Shown: positions 28,110-36,274, numbered from the stretch's first letter. The stretch is DNA of 64,000 nt from Sphingomonas sp. PAMC26645 (GCF_004795835.1 NZ_CP039249.1:3385001-3449000); one strand, 5' to 3'. Notes: generated from the letters alone by a model not told the origin. A program made the numbers and translations.

Positions 28110-28138
28110 CTCTATTTATCATCTGATGATCGATAGAG
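28110..28138. promoter_or_regulatory. 29-bp dyad, likely OxyR operator
   Basis: CTCTAT-tt-ATCAT-ctg-ATGAT-cg-ATAGAG is a near-perfect palindrome centred at 28124. It ends 7 bp before the oxyR ATG and lies about 113 bp from the ahpC start. The symmetry and spacing fit an OxyR/LysR tetramer site controlling both genes. Confidence 0.7.
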
Positions 28139-28145
28139 GCGATTA

Positions 28146-29048
28146 ATGGCTGCGACCTACCTACCCACGTTGAAACAGTTGCAATATCTGGTTGCGCTGA
28201 AGGATCACGGCCATTTCGGACGCGCGGCGGAGGCGTGTTTCGTGACGCAATCGACGCTGTCGGCGGGCCTTCGCGAGCTCGAAACGCTGATCGGCGTGGT
28301 GCTCGTGGAGCGGACCCGACGAGTCGTGCGGTTCACGCCGTTGGGCGACGGAATCGCCGACAAAGCGCGGCGCGTGCTGCGCGAGGCGGAGGAACTGGGC
28401 GACATGGCGCGCGCCGCCGGCCAGCCGCTGTCGGGCGACATGCGGATGAGCGTCATCCCGACGATCGCGCCGTTCATGCTCCCGAGGATCCTGCCGCGGT
28501 TGCGGAAGGACTATCCGGATTTAAAGCTGTTCCTGCGCGAAGAGCCCAGCGGTCCGGCATGTGAGGGCCTGCACAACGGTCGCACCGATTGCGTACTGCT
28601 GGCCCTGCCCTATGCGTGCGGCGAGGTGACGTCGGAGACGCTGTTCGAGGATCGGCTGTTCGTGGCGTACCCCTCGGGCGAAGAGCCGACCGCGCTGCCC
28701 GCAATCCCCGCGTCGGCGATCGATGAGACGCGGTTGTTGTTGCTCGAGGACGGGCATTGCCTGAAGGATCACGCGCTGGGTGCGTGCAACCGGCCGGAGT
28801 TGCGTGCGGAGGCGACGATGCTGGGTACGTCGCTGCACACGATCGTGCAGATGGTCGACAACGGGCTCGGCATCACGATGCTGCCGGAAATGGCGTTGAA
28901 GGCGGGAATCCTCGACAACACTAACATCACCGCGAGGCCGCTCGACGAGAAGAATGCCGTACGAAAGATTGCCTTGGTGTGGCGGAGGGCCAGCCCGCGG
29001 GAGAAGGACTTCCGATTGATGGCGAAGGCGCTGGCCGACGTTCAGTAG
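28146..29048 (+). CDS. oxyR: Hydrogen peroxide-sensing LysR regulator OxyR
   Basis: A 300-residue regulator. Its winged helix (TLKQLQYLVALKDHGHFGRAA, SAGLRELETLIGVVLVERT) precedes a sensor domain with both redox cysteines in the segment GHCLKDHALGAC, the exact OxyR pattern. LGTSLHTIVQMVDNGLGITMLP is also characteristic. It is divergent from ahpC/ahpD. The dyad just before its start suggests autoregulation together with peroxide activation of ahpC. Confidence 0.95.
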   Translation: MAATYLPTLKQLQYLVALKDHGHFGRAAEACFVTQSTLSAGLRELETLIGVVLVERTRRVVRFTPLGDGIADKARRVLREAEELGDMARAAGQPLSGDMRMSVIPTIAPFMLPRILPRLRKDYPDLKLFLREEPSGPACEGLHNGRTDCVLLALPYACGEVTSETLFEDRLFVAYPSGEEPTALPAIPASAIDETRLLLLEDGHCLKDHALGACNRPELRAEATMLGTSLHTIVQMVDNGLGITMLPEMALKAGILDNTNITARPLDEKNAVRKIALVWRRASPREKDFRLMAKALADVQ

Positions 29049-29077
29049 GACGCACTTACTCTCATCGCTCACTTCTA

Positions 29078-29187
29078 CCCCCATCCCTGAAAGGGAGGGG
29101 TTGGGGGTGGGTCGCCAGCTTGTGTTGCTGACGGTCCAAGATGCGGAAGCCGACCCACCCCCTGCCCCGCCCTTTCAGGGATGGGAG
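29078..29187. repeat. Paired palindromic repeat, family D copy 1
   Basis: CCATCCCTGAAAGGGAGGGG plus GGGTGGGTCG faces CGACCCACCCCCTG plus CCCTTTCAGGGATGGGAG about 50 bp away. It lies between oxyR and the first fasciclin gene. Copy 2 is at 35083-35187. Confidence 0.82.
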
Positions 29188-29299
29188 ACCGTTGCGAACT
29201 GGGCGCGCTCAGTCTTCACCCCATCCCGAGATCGACACGCTTGCGCAACCAACTCGGCCTTCGATCGTATGTTTCCCAGTTCCCGCTGGAGATCGAACC

Positions 29300-29932
29300 A
29301 TGTCGAAGACGCTTCCACTGCTGCTGATGACCAGCGCGCTGGCACTCGCCGCGTGCAGCGGCAAATCCAAGGACGACGTGGCCAGCGCCTCGACGACGCC
29401 CGCCAATCCCGCACTGGCGGTACCGAACGGGCCGCCCGCAGTCGCCAATCCGACCGTCGGCGGCGTGCCGATGATGGCGACGCGGACGATAGTCGATAAC
29501 GCGTCCGCCGCGCCGAACCTATCGACCCTGGTTGCCGCTGTGAAGGCCGCAGACCTGGTCGGCACGCTGTCCGGCCCCGGCCCCTTCACCGTATTCGCGC
29601 CGACCAACGATGCCTTCGGAAGGCTCGCGCCCGGCATGGTCGACACCTTGCTGAAGCCCGAGAACAAGGCCTCGCTGACCAAAGTGCTGACGTATCACGT
29701 CGTGCCGGGCGTCATCACTGCCGACGATCTTCGCCAGCGGATTGCTGCAGGCGGCGGCACCGCGACGCTGACCACGGTCGAGGGTGACCCGATCACTGCG
29801 ACAATGGTAGGCGCCGTCATCGCGCTAACCGACGTCAACGGTAACAAGAGTTATGTCGAGACGGCAGATGTCCGCCAGTCGAACGGCGTCGTCCATGTCG
29901 TAAACGGCGTAATCGTCCCTAAACTGAGCTAA
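29300..29932 (+). CDS. Fasciclin-domain lipoprotein
   Basis: A 210-residue lipoprotein with lipobox LAAC (Cys at about residue 19). A disordered Ala/Pro linker follows. One FAS1 domain spans residues 75-208 (LSTLVAAVKAADLVGTLSGP, FTVFAPTNDAFGRL, LLKPENKASLTKVLTYHVVPG, NGVVHVVNGVIVPK). FAS1 proteins mediate adhesion in the envelope or matrix. The neighbour 134 bp downstream is a paralogue, so the two probably arose by tandem duplication. ATG 29300 directly precedes the signal peptide. Confidence 0.92.
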   Translation: MSKTLPLLLMTSALALAACSGKSKDDVASASTTPANPALAVPNGPPAVANPTVGGVPMMATRTIVDNASAAPNLSTLVAAVKAADLVGTLSGPGPFTVFAPTNDAFGRLAPGMVDTLLKPENKASLTKVLTYHVVPGVITADDLRQRIAAGGGTATLTTVEGDPITATMVGAVIALTDVNGNKSYVETADVRQSNGVVHVVNGVIVPKLS

Positions 29933-29942
29933 ATATGAGTTA

Positions 29943-29979
29943 GACAGGCTCGGTTCATCGTACCGATGCTACGGCCTGT
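29943..29979 (+). terminator. Imperfect hairpin between the fasciclin genes
   Basis: GACAGGC and GCCTGTC close a stem with internal pairing across about 22 nt, 10 bp after the first fasciclin stop. No T-run is present, so it may be a terminator or only an mRNA 3' structure. Confidence 0.35.
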
Positions 29980-30066
29980 CGGTGAAATAGTTGAGATCGC
30001 CGCCTCTATCCCCAAATTCCATCGTTCGAGTTTCATTCGTCCCAATCACAATCTCTGGAGTTGCAG

Positions 30067-30738
30067 ATGACTGTTAAGACCAACCTTATGATTGCTGCGG
30101 CAACGAGCCTGTTTATTGCCACGGGTGCGACTGCCCAGACGGCAGCGCCAACCGCGCCGCGGACTGCGGCACCGGCCGCACCGCAGACGGCGATGCCAGC
30201 GACGCCATCCACTCCGGCGGCACCTGGCACGGCGGTTGCTCCGCAACAGCCCGGCGCGCCCGTCGCCCCGACTGCGGCCGCAACCACGACCATCGCAGCG
30301 GCACTGCCGACGCTGCCGAACCGCGCGACGCTGACCAAGCTGGTGACCGCCGCAAAGTTGCAGGCGACGCTCGCAGGTCCTGGCCCGTACACGCTGTTCG
30401 CACCGAGCGACGAAGCCTTCACGCGCCTGCCCGCCGGCGCGCTCGACACGCTGTTGAAGCCTGAGTCGGCACCGACGCTTGCGACGATCATCAAGTATCA
30501 CGTCGTCGCCGGTGCGCTGACCGCGGATCAGTTGAAGGCGCAGATCACTGCGGGCGGCGGCAAGGCCACGTTGACGACGCTGGCAGGCCAGCCGTTGATC
30601 GCAGGACTCGGGCCGAACGGCAACATCGAGTTGACCGACACGGCTGGTATCAAGTCGTACGTCGATACGGCGGACATCAAGGAGACGAACGGCGTCGTTC
30701 ATCTCACCAACGGCATGAGTGTTCCGAAGCTGGGCTAA
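30067..30738 (+). CDS. Secreted fasciclin-domain protein
   Basis: A 223-residue protein with a cleavable signal peptide (LFIATGATAQ, no lipobox). An Ala/Pro/Thr-rich linker of about 60 residues follows. One FAS1 domain is present (LTKLVTAAKLQATLAGPG, YTLFAPSDEAFTRLP, LLKPESAPTLATIIKYHVV, TNGVVHLTNGMSVPK). Unlike its upstream paralogue it should be released into the periplasm or outside. ATG 30067 is preceded by GGAG; a TTG at 30061 is an alternative. A terminator follows. Confidence 0.92.
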   Translation: MTVKTNLMIAAATSLFIATGATAQTAAPTAPRTAAPAAPQTAMPATPSTPAAPGTAVAPQQPGAPVAPTAAATTTIAAALPTLPNRATLTKLVTAAKLQATLAGPGPYTLFAPSDEAFTRLPAGALDTLLKPESAPTLATIIKYHVVAGALTADQLKAQITAGGGKATLTTLAGQPLIAGLGPNGNIELTDTAGIKSYVDTADIKETNGVVHLTNGMSVPKLG

Positions 30739-30746
30739 TGCGACTG

Positions 30747-30790
30747 CGGGCCGCGATCTCGAATGGGTTTGCGGCCCGTTTCTTGTTTCC
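30747..30790 (+). terminator. Intrinsic terminator after the second fasciclin gene
   Basis: An 8-bp stem CGGGCCGC/GCGGCCCG with a 16-nt loop (30747-30778) is followed by TTTCTTGTTT. Confidence 0.6.
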
Positions 30791-30839
30791 CCTCGAAGGC
30801 GGCGACCCAGTCTGGGCTCCCGCCCTCGCGGGAGAACAA
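30784..30839 (+). repeat. Palindromic intergenic repeat, family A copy 2
   Basis: The same layout as copy 1, with a few substitutions (CCCCTCGAAGGCGGCG, then CTCCCGCCCTCGCGGGAG). It overlaps the terminator T-run and ends 9 bp before the moaE stop codon. Confidence 0.8.
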
Positions 30840-30847
30840 GCTCTGGT

Positions 30848-31297
30848 TTAACCCTTCGATTTATCCCAACGTGCCGCGGCGGCGTGGTCGACATCACGCG
30901 CTTCGACCCAGCTAGCTTCGACTCCGCGCGTCTCTCGCTTCCAGAACGGCGCGTCAGTTTTCAACCGATCGATCAGATACGCGCAGGCCTCCAGCGCGGC
31001 GCCGCGATGCGCCGCCGTTGCCGCGACGAACACGATCCGCTCCCCCGGATGCATCGGCCCGACGCGGTGCACGATAATCGCCGCACTCAGCGACCAACGC
31101 TCGATCGCACCCTCCGCAACCTTGAGCAACGCCGCCTCGGTCGCGCCGGGATAATGTTCGAGTTCGAGCGTCCCCACCCCGTCGTCAGCACGCACCAGCC
31201 CGGTGAACGTCGCCACCGCGCCCGCCCCTGCCGCTTCCGCGCGTGTCATCTCAGCGGCGATATCGATCGGCGACTGCTGGACCGAGATATGGATCAT
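30848..31297 (-). CDS. moaE: Molybdopterin synthase catalytic subunit
   Basis: A 149-residue protein that adds two dithiolene sulfurs to precursor Z together with MoaD. Conserved segments are GAVATFTGLVRAD, LELEHYPGATEAAL, IVHRVGPMHPGERIVFVA and the active-site Lys region LIDRLKTDAPFWKRET. Its start overlaps the moaD stop (ATGA), so synthesis of the two subunits is coupled. Confidence 0.95.
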   Translation of the reverse strand: MIHISVQQSPIDIAAEMTRAEAAGAGAVATFTGLVRADDGVGTLELEHYPGATEAALLKVAEGAIERWSLSAAIIVHRVGPMHPGERIVFVAATAAHRGAALEACAYLIDRLKTDAPFWKRETRGVEASWVEARDVDHAAAARWDKSKG

Positions 31298-31551
31298 CCG
31301 CCCGTCACCGGTGGGAAGATCGCGATCTCTTGCGCGCGGCCGATCGGCGTATCGAGCGGCACGAAGTCCTGATCGATCGCCGCGCGCAACCGCGATCGGT
31401 TCTCGAAAGCCCCCGCATGCGCCGGGCTCGTCTCGGCCAGCCAGTCCACCAGATCCGCCACCGTCACGACGCTTGCCGGCGGTTCGACCGACTCTTCGCC
31501 CGTGCCGATACGCTCGCGCACCCAGGCGAAATAGACCATCCGTATCGTCAT
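31294..31551 (-). CDS. moaD: Molybdopterin synthase sulfur carrier subunit
   Basis: An 85-residue ubiquitin-fold carrier ending in the required Gly-Gly (FPPVTGG), which is thiocarboxylated and donates sulfur to MoaE. ATG 31551 (MTIRMVYFAWVRERIG) fits the family; a longer in-frame start at 31725 would run inside pgsA. It lies 2 bp after the pgsA stop and overlaps moaE by 4 bp. Confidence 0.94.
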   Translation of the reverse strand: MTIRMVYFAWVRERIGTGEESVEPPASVVTVADLVDWLAETSPAHAGAFENRSRLRAAIDQDFVPLDTPIGRAQEIAIFPPVTGG

Positions 31552-31553
31552 TT

Positions 31554-32105
31554 TCAGTCCATGTGCTTGAGGCCGACGCGGAGATAATCCCAACCGGTCA
31601 GCAACGTAAGGACGGCCGCGCCCCACAGCGCGACGATGCCGACGGTATGCACCCAGACCATCTCGGGTACCGAACCGCCAAGGATGATCCCGCCGAGCGA
31701 CACGAGCTGCAGCGTAGTCTTCCACTTCGCCAGTTGCGACACGGGCACGGAGACCTGCACCTGCGCCAGGAACTCGCGCAGCCCCGACACCGCGATCTCA
31801 CGTAACAGGATCACCAGCGCGGCGATTACATGGATGCCGGCGATATCGCGCGTGCCGACCAGGATCAGGATCACCGCGGCGACCATGATCTTGTCCGCGA
31901 TCGGATCGAGGAAGATCCCCAACCGCGACACCGCGCCGCTCGACCGCGCGAGGTATCCGTCGAAATAATCGGTGATGCCCATCAGGCAGTACAGCACGAA
32001 GGCGATGCCGTACCCTGCCTCCCAGTCGGGCCACCACAGGAACCAGACCAGCAGGGGCACCGCGACGATCCGCGACAATGTCAGGAGGTTAGGCAAGCTC
32101 AGCAC
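31554..32105 (-). CDS. pgsA: CDP-diacylglycerol-glycerol-3-phosphate 3-phosphatidyltransferase
   Basis: A 183-residue inner membrane enzyme that makes phosphatidylglycerophosphate. It has the CDP-alcohol phosphotransferase motif D-G-x2-A-R-x8-G-x3-D-x3-D in FDGYLARSSG followed by GIFLDPIADK, plus four to six membrane spans. NLLTLSRIVAVPLLVW is the usual N-terminus. It heads the pgsA-moaD-moaE operon, a gene order seen in related alphaproteobacteria. Confidence 0.95.
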   Translation of the reverse strand: MLSLPNLLTLSRIVAVPLLVWFLWWPDWEAGYGIAFVLYCLMGITDYFDGYLARSSGAVSRLGIFLDPIADKIMVAAVILILVGTRDIAGIHVIAALVILLREIAVSGLREFLAQVQVSVPVSQLAKWKTTLQLVSLGGIILGGSVPEMVWVHTVGIVALWGAAVLTLLTGWDYLRVGLKHMD

Positions 32106-32219
32106 CCGCCACCCCTATACCGGTCGGTCGCGGGGCGAAACCGGTTTAACGTTGGCGTGCGGATGACGCTCGGCTAAGGGTTCGACACATTACCGCAACG
32201 ATCAGGGCTATTTCCCGTC

Positions 32220-33545
32220 ATGCTCAATGCCCTCGGGTTGCTGAAGCAACGTCGCTTCCTGCCCCTGTTCACCACGCAGTTTCTCGGCGCGTTCAACGAT
32301 AATCTGTTCAAGACCTCGATGGTCCTGTTCGCGACCTATGCCGTCTTCAACGATCCGAAGATGGAGGCGAACTTCAACGCGCTAGCGACGGGACTCGGCA
32401 TCCTGCCGTTCTTCCTGCTGTCCGCGCTCGCCGGGCAGTTGGCGGACAGCGAAGACAAGGCGCGGATCATCCGGATCGTGAAGACGGTCGAGATCGGCAT
32501 CATGCTGCTCGGCGCGACCGGGCTGATGGTCGCACGCGCAGGACATCCGTCGCTGGGGATCGGGCTGATGCTCGGCGCGGTGCTGTGCCTCGGCGTGCAC
32601 TCGACGTTCTTCGGGCCGATCAAATACGCGATCCTGCCGCAGCATCTGAAACCCTGCGACGTGCTCGGCGGCACCGGTCTCGTCGAGGCCGGAACGTATC
32701 TAGCGATCCTGCTGGGCACGGTGACGGCAGGCTGGATTCCGATTGAGGGCGCAGCTGCCAGCGTCTTGATCGTTGCCGTGATCGGCTGGTTCTCCGGCCG
32801 CCAGGTGCCGCCGGCACCGCGCGAAGGCCCGCCGCTCAAGCTCGACTACAACCCGTTTACCGCCTCGTGGCGACTGATCAGCGCGACGCTGCACATCCCG
32901 CGACTGTTTCTCGCGATCGTCGCGATCAGTTTCTTCTGGACGATCGGCGCGGTGCTGATCATCGTCTTCCCGCCACTGGTGAAGAACGTGCTGACCGCCG
33001 ACGAGCGAGTCGCGAGCTTCGTGATCGCGGTGTTCTCGGTCGGGGTCGCGATCGGCTCGGTCGTGATCAACTCGATGCTGCGCGGGCGGATTTCCGCGAA
33101 GTTTTCGCCCGCATCGGTGATCGCGATGGGCGGCTTCGTCGTGCTGTTCTCGATCCTGGCGCGCAACTGGACGCCGGCGGCTCCGGGACATTATTACGAC
33201 TGGGCGGGGTTCATCCATCAGCCGGGTGCGATCCCCGTGCTGGCAACGCTGCTGGCGATCGCAATCACCGGCGGAATGTTCGTCGTGCCGCTCTATGCGT
33301 TCCTGACCACGACCGTCGAGAAGGACCAGACGGCGCGCACCGTGGCGGCGAACAACGTCGTCAATTCGGGCGCGATGACGATCGGCTCGATCCTCGTCAT
33401 CGGCATCACCGCGATGGGCGTGACGCCCGAGGACATGCTGTTCCTCGTCGCGGCGATGTGCCTCGTCTCGGCATGGCTCGCGCAGAAGCTGCACCGGGCC
33501 TGCGACGACGACGCAATCGGGTGTTTGCCGACGCTTCGAGGTTGA
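32220..33545 (+). CDS. MFS transporter, LplT-like
   Basis: A 441-residue protein with about 12 membrane spans. The opening RRFLPLFTTQFLGAFNDNL and the segment FFGPIKYAILPQHL match lysophospholipid transporters (LplT and the N-terminal part of acyltransferase fusions). No acyltransferase domain is attached and none is adjacent. It is divergent from pgsA, a phospholipid gene, which agrees with a lipid-recycling role (inference). ATG 32220 begins the conserved region directly. Confidence 0.88.
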   Translation: MLNALGLLKQRRFLPLFTTQFLGAFNDNLFKTSMVLFATYAVFNDPKMEANFNALATGLGILPFFLLSALAGQLADSEDKARIIRIVKTVEIGIMLLGATGLMVARAGHPSLGIGLMLGAVLCLGVHSTFFGPIKYAILPQHLKPCDVLGGTGLVEAGTYLAILLGTVTAGWIPIEGAAASVLIVAVIGWFSGRQVPPAPREGPPLKLDYNPFTASWRLISATLHIPRLFLAIVAISFFWTIGAVLIIVFPPLVKNVLTADERVASFVIAVFSVGVAIGSVVINSMLRGRISAKFSPASVIAMGGFVVLFSILARNWTPAAPGHYYDWAGFIHQPGAIPVLATLLAIAITGGMFVVPLYAFLTTTVEKDQTARTVAANNVVNSGAMTIGSILVIGITAMGVTPEDMLFLVAAMCLVSAWLAQKLHRACDDDAIGCLPTLRG

Positions 33546-33548
33546 GTA

Positions 33549-33572
33549 TCCTTCCCCGCCAAGGGGAGGATT
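33549..33572. repeat. Half unit of family C repeat
   Basis: TCCTTCCCCGCCAAGGGGAGGA is one arm only of the family C element, just after the MFS stop codon. It may act as a simple transcriptional end hairpin. Confidence 0.55.
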
Positions 33573-33585
33573 ACGCCCGGCTCTC

Positions 33586-33750
33586 TCAGAAAATGAAGCT
33601 GTAGAAGCACGTGAAGAACGCGGCGAAGCTCAACAGGAACAGCTTCACGTCCTGATCGTCGTTCTTGGCGCTCGCGGTGACAGGCGGCGGCAGCGAACGG
33701 CGCAGCGGATGGCGGGCGGCTTCGTTGGTGAGGACTAGGCGTCTGGTCAT
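33586..33750 (-). CDS. Short membrane protein, function unknown
   Basis: A 54-residue protein. The basic N-terminus (MTRRLVLTNEAARHPLRRSL) is followed by one hydrophobic C-terminal span (LFLLSFAAFFTCFYSFIF) reaching the last residue. The layout suggests a tail-anchored inner membrane peptide. ATG 33750 lacks a strong ribosome site, and the frame is open to 33822. I recall similar short proteins in sphingomonads but know no function. Confidence 0.5.
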   Translation of the reverse strand: MTRRLVLTNEAARHPLRRSLPPPVTASAKNDDQDVKLFLLSFAAFFTCFYSFIF

Positions 33751-33972
33751 GATGCAAACGTTAACGTCGCGTTTACCAATTCGACCAGTGACAAAGGTGG
33801 TTAAGGTAGCGGCGTCCGGCAATGGGACAGAAATGGACCCGCGGTGGCGGTCCGAAAACTCTCCGCTGCGCCGCTATCCTTGCGTAAAAACCGGGTATAA
33901 GCTTCGGGCTTTCCCCGCGATTCTGCGGGTGCGAGGACCCGAACCATCGAGCAGATCGGCGCACTTCCCTAT

Positions 33973-35064
33973 GTGATCGACGAAGCCGGCCACGCCCGCG
34001 TGATGCTGATCACCTCGCGTGACACCGGGCGCTGGGTAATCCCCAAGGGCAACCCCATCACAGGTCTCGCCAGCCACGAAGCCGCCGCGCAGGAGGCGTA
34101 TGAGGAAGCCGGCATCCGCGGCATCCCCTGCCCCTCGCCCGTGGGACAATTCGCCTATCGCAAACGCCGCCGCACCGGCCGCTACCGCGACATGATCGTC
34201 ACCGTGTTTCCACTCGCCTTCGTCGAGCAGGTCGAGGACTGGCCCGAGCGTCATCAGCGCGACACACGCTGGTTTACGCTTGATCGCGCGGCGGAGGCTG
34301 TCAATGAGCCCGGCCTGAAGGCGCTGATCGCTGCCTTCCGTGAGCCGCCGATCCCGGCGTCGCTCGCGCAACGTATCTTACCCGTCGTGCGCACGAGTGC
34401 GAAAAGGAGAATTCCGATGCTGGGCTGGTTCCAGTCGCTGATGCCGAAGCAGGGACGGTTCTTCGAACTGTTCGACGCGCATGCCGCGACCCTGGTCGCC
34501 GGCGCCGATGCGCTCGCACGGCTGCTCCACGGCGAAGGCTCGATCGACGGTCAGATCGCCGAGATCGTCAAGCGCGAGCACGAGGCCGACGATATCACGC
34601 GCGAGGTTCTCCAGGACGTCCGCCGCGTGTTCGTGACCCCGTTCGACCGCAGCGCGATCACCGACCTGATCGGCGTGATGGACGACGCGATCGACCAGAT
34701 GAACGGCACCGCCAACGCGATCGCGCTGTACGAGGTCACCGAATTCTCGCCGCAGATGCGCGACATGGCCGGCATCATCGTCGAGGCCGCACGGATTACC
34801 GCGGAAGCGATCCCGCTGCTCCGCTCGCTCGGCACCAATGCGGGGCGGCTGCACGATCTGACCGCACGGCTGATCCAGATCGAGGGTCATGCCGACGACA
34901 TCCACGACACGGGCCTGCGCGCGCTGTTCCAGGCCTCGAAGATCAGTGCGGACCCGATGACCTTCATCATCAACCGCGAGATCTACAGCAGCCTGGAAAA
35001 GATCGTCGACCGCTTCGAGGACGTCGCGAACGAGATCCAGGGGCTGGTCATCGACCATGCTTGA
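33973..35064 (+). CDS. NUDIX hydrolase fused in frame to DUF47/PhoU-like protein
   Basis: One 363-codon frame. Residues 1-135 are a NUDIX domain (MLITSRDTGRWVIPKGNPI, HEAAAQEAYEEAG with Gln in place of the usual Arg). Residues 149-363 are a complete DUF47 protein (MLGWFQSLMPKQGRFFELFD, VKREHEADDITREVL, INREIYSSLEKIVDRFEDVA), the partner of PiT phosphate transporters. There is no stop between them. However, AAGGAGA lies 6 bp before an internal ATG at 34417, so a separate DUF47 protein is probably also made. The GTG start at 33973 is uncertain: NUDIX-like sequence (IEQIGALPY) continues upstream without a standard start codon. A PiT gene follows. A phosphate or nucleotide link is inferred. Confidence 0.8.
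   Translation: MIDEAGHARVMLITSRDTGRWVIPKGNPITGLASHEAAAQEAYEEAGIRGIPCPSPVGQFAYRKRRRTGRYRDMIVTVFPLAFVEQVEDWPERHQRDTRWFTLDRAAEAVNEPGLKALIAAFREPPIPASLAQRILPVVRTSAKRRIPMLGWFQSLMPKQGRFFELFDAHAATLVAGADALARLLHGEGSIDGQIAEIVKREHEADDITREVLQDVRRVFVTPFDRSAITDLIGVMDDAIDQMNGTANAIALYEVTEFSPQMRDMAGIIVEAARITAEAIPLLRSLGTNAGRLHDLTARLIQIEGHADDIHDTGLRALFQASKISADPMTFIINREIYSSLEKIVDRFEDVANEIQGLVIDHA
34404..34419 (+). promoter_or_regulatory. Internal ribosome binding site and start for DUF47
   Basis: AAGGAGA (34404-34410) and ATG (34417-34419) sit inside the NUDIX-DUF47 frame, at the exact point where stand-alone DUF47 proteins begin. They would give a 215-residue product ending at 35064. Confidence 0.75.
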
Positions 35065-35082
35065 TGTGACGACATTGTCCTC

Positions 35083-35187
35083 TCCCCTCCCTGAAAGGGA
35101 GGGGTTGGGGGTGGGTCGGCCCGAGACGGATCGTGACACCCGCCCCATACCGACCCACCCCCTGCCCCTCCCTTCTAGGGAGGGGAG
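35083..35187. repeat. Paired palindromic repeat between DUF47 and pit, family D copy 2
   Basis: TCCCCTCCCTGAAAGGGAGGGG plus GGGTGGGTCGG faces CCGACCCACCCCCTG plus CCCTTCTAGGGAGGGG. It occupies nearly all of the gap between the two cotranscribed genes. Confidence 0.82.
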
Positions 35188-35211
35188 CCCGACGGCGTCC
35201 GGAGCGGCGGC

Positions 35212-36210
35212 ATGATCCTCTCCCTCCCGCTCCTTATCGGCCTCATCGGCATCGCGCTGCTGTTCGACTTCCTGAACGGCCTGCACGACGCGGCGAACTC
35301 GATCGCCACCGTCGTCTCCACGCGCGTGCTGAAGCCGCAATACGCAGTCCTCTGGGCGGCGTTCTTCAACTTCATCGCGTTCGCGGTCTTCGGGCTCCAC
35401 GTCGCGCAGACCGTCGGCACCGGGATCATCCAAGCCAACGTCATCGATGCGCAGGTGATCTTCGCCGCGCTGATGGGTGCGATTGCGTGGAACGTTATCA
35501 CCTGGGTGCTCGGCATCCCGTCGAGCAGCAGCCACGCGCTGATCGGCGGGCTCCTCGGCGCCGGCATCGCCAAGATCGGCTTCGGCGCGATCGTCTGGAG
35601 CGGCGTGATCAAGACCGTCCTCGCGATCTTCGCCTCGCCCGCGATCGGCTTGATGCTGGCGCTCGTGCTTGTCCTGATCGTCGCCTGGACCAGCCTCAAG
35701 CTCACCCCGCTCGGCGTCGACAAGCGTTTCCGCAAGCTCCAGCTGATCTCCGCCGCGCTCTATTCGCTCGGCCACGGCGGCAACGACGCGCAGAAGACGA
35801 TGGGAATCATCGCCGTGCTGCTTTATTCGCAAGGGTTGATCGGCGGCGAATTCCACGTGCCGCTCTGGGTCGTGCTGTCCTGCCAGGCGGCGATGGCGCT
35901 CGGCACGCTGTCGGGCGGCTGGCGGATCGTCCACACGATGGGCTCGAAGATTACCCGCCTCACCCCCGCACAAGGCTTCTGCGCAGAGACCGGCGGCGCA
36001 ATCACGCTGTTCGCGGCGACGTTCTGGGGCATTCCCGTATCGTCGACGCACACGATCACCGGCTCGATCGTCGGAGTCGGCGCCGCGCGGCGCCTGTCCG
36101 CCGTCCGCTGGAATGTCGCGAGCAACATCGTCGTGGCCTGGACACTGACGCTGCCCGCCGCAGGGCTGATCGGCGCCGGCACGTACTGGCTCGTCGGACT
36201 GTTCGTGTAA
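35212..36210 (+). CDS. pit: PiT-family inorganic phosphate transporter
   Basis: A 332-residue transporter with about ten membrane spans and the two PiT signature repeats: FDFLNGLHDAANSIATVVST near the N-terminus and LYSLGHGGNDAQKTMGIIA in the second half. GIPVSSTHTITGSIVGVG is also conserved. It imports metal-phosphate with protons at low affinity. It follows the DUF47 coding region, a standard pairing in which DUF47 modulates the transporter. A strong terminator follows. Confidence 0.95.
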   Translation: MILSLPLLIGLIGIALLFDFLNGLHDAANSIATVVSTRVLKPQYAVLWAAFFNFIAFAVFGLHVAQTVGTGIIQANVIDAQVIFAALMGAIAWNVITWVLGIPSSSSHALIGGLLGAGIAKIGFGAIVWSGVIKTVLAIFASPAIGLMLALVLVLIVAWTSLKLTPLGVDKRFRKLQLISAALYSLGHGGNDAQKTMGIIAVLLYSQGLIGGEFHVPLWVVLSCQAAMALGTLSGGWRIVHTMGSKITRLTPAQGFCAETGGAITLFAATFWGIPVSSTHTITGSIVGVGAARRLSAVRWNVASNIVVAWTLTLPAAGLIGAGTYWLVGLFV

Positions 36211-36233
36211 GCCAGAAATAATTGAGGCTGGTC

Positions 36234-36274
36234 CGCCGCCGCTCCGTCATAGTGTCGGAGCGGCGGCGTTCTTG
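36234..36274 (+). terminator. Terminator after pit
   Basis: A perfect 13-bp stem CGCCGCCGCTCCG/CGGAGCGGCGGCG with a 9-nt loop (36234-36268), then TTCTTG, 24 bp past the stop codon. Confidence 0.7.

Noticed and set aside
34378..36051. A 557-codon minus-strand frame across DUF47 and pit
   Set aside because: It runs through two well-identified genes and a palindromic repeat, and its composition is Arg/Asp/Glu shadow sequence.
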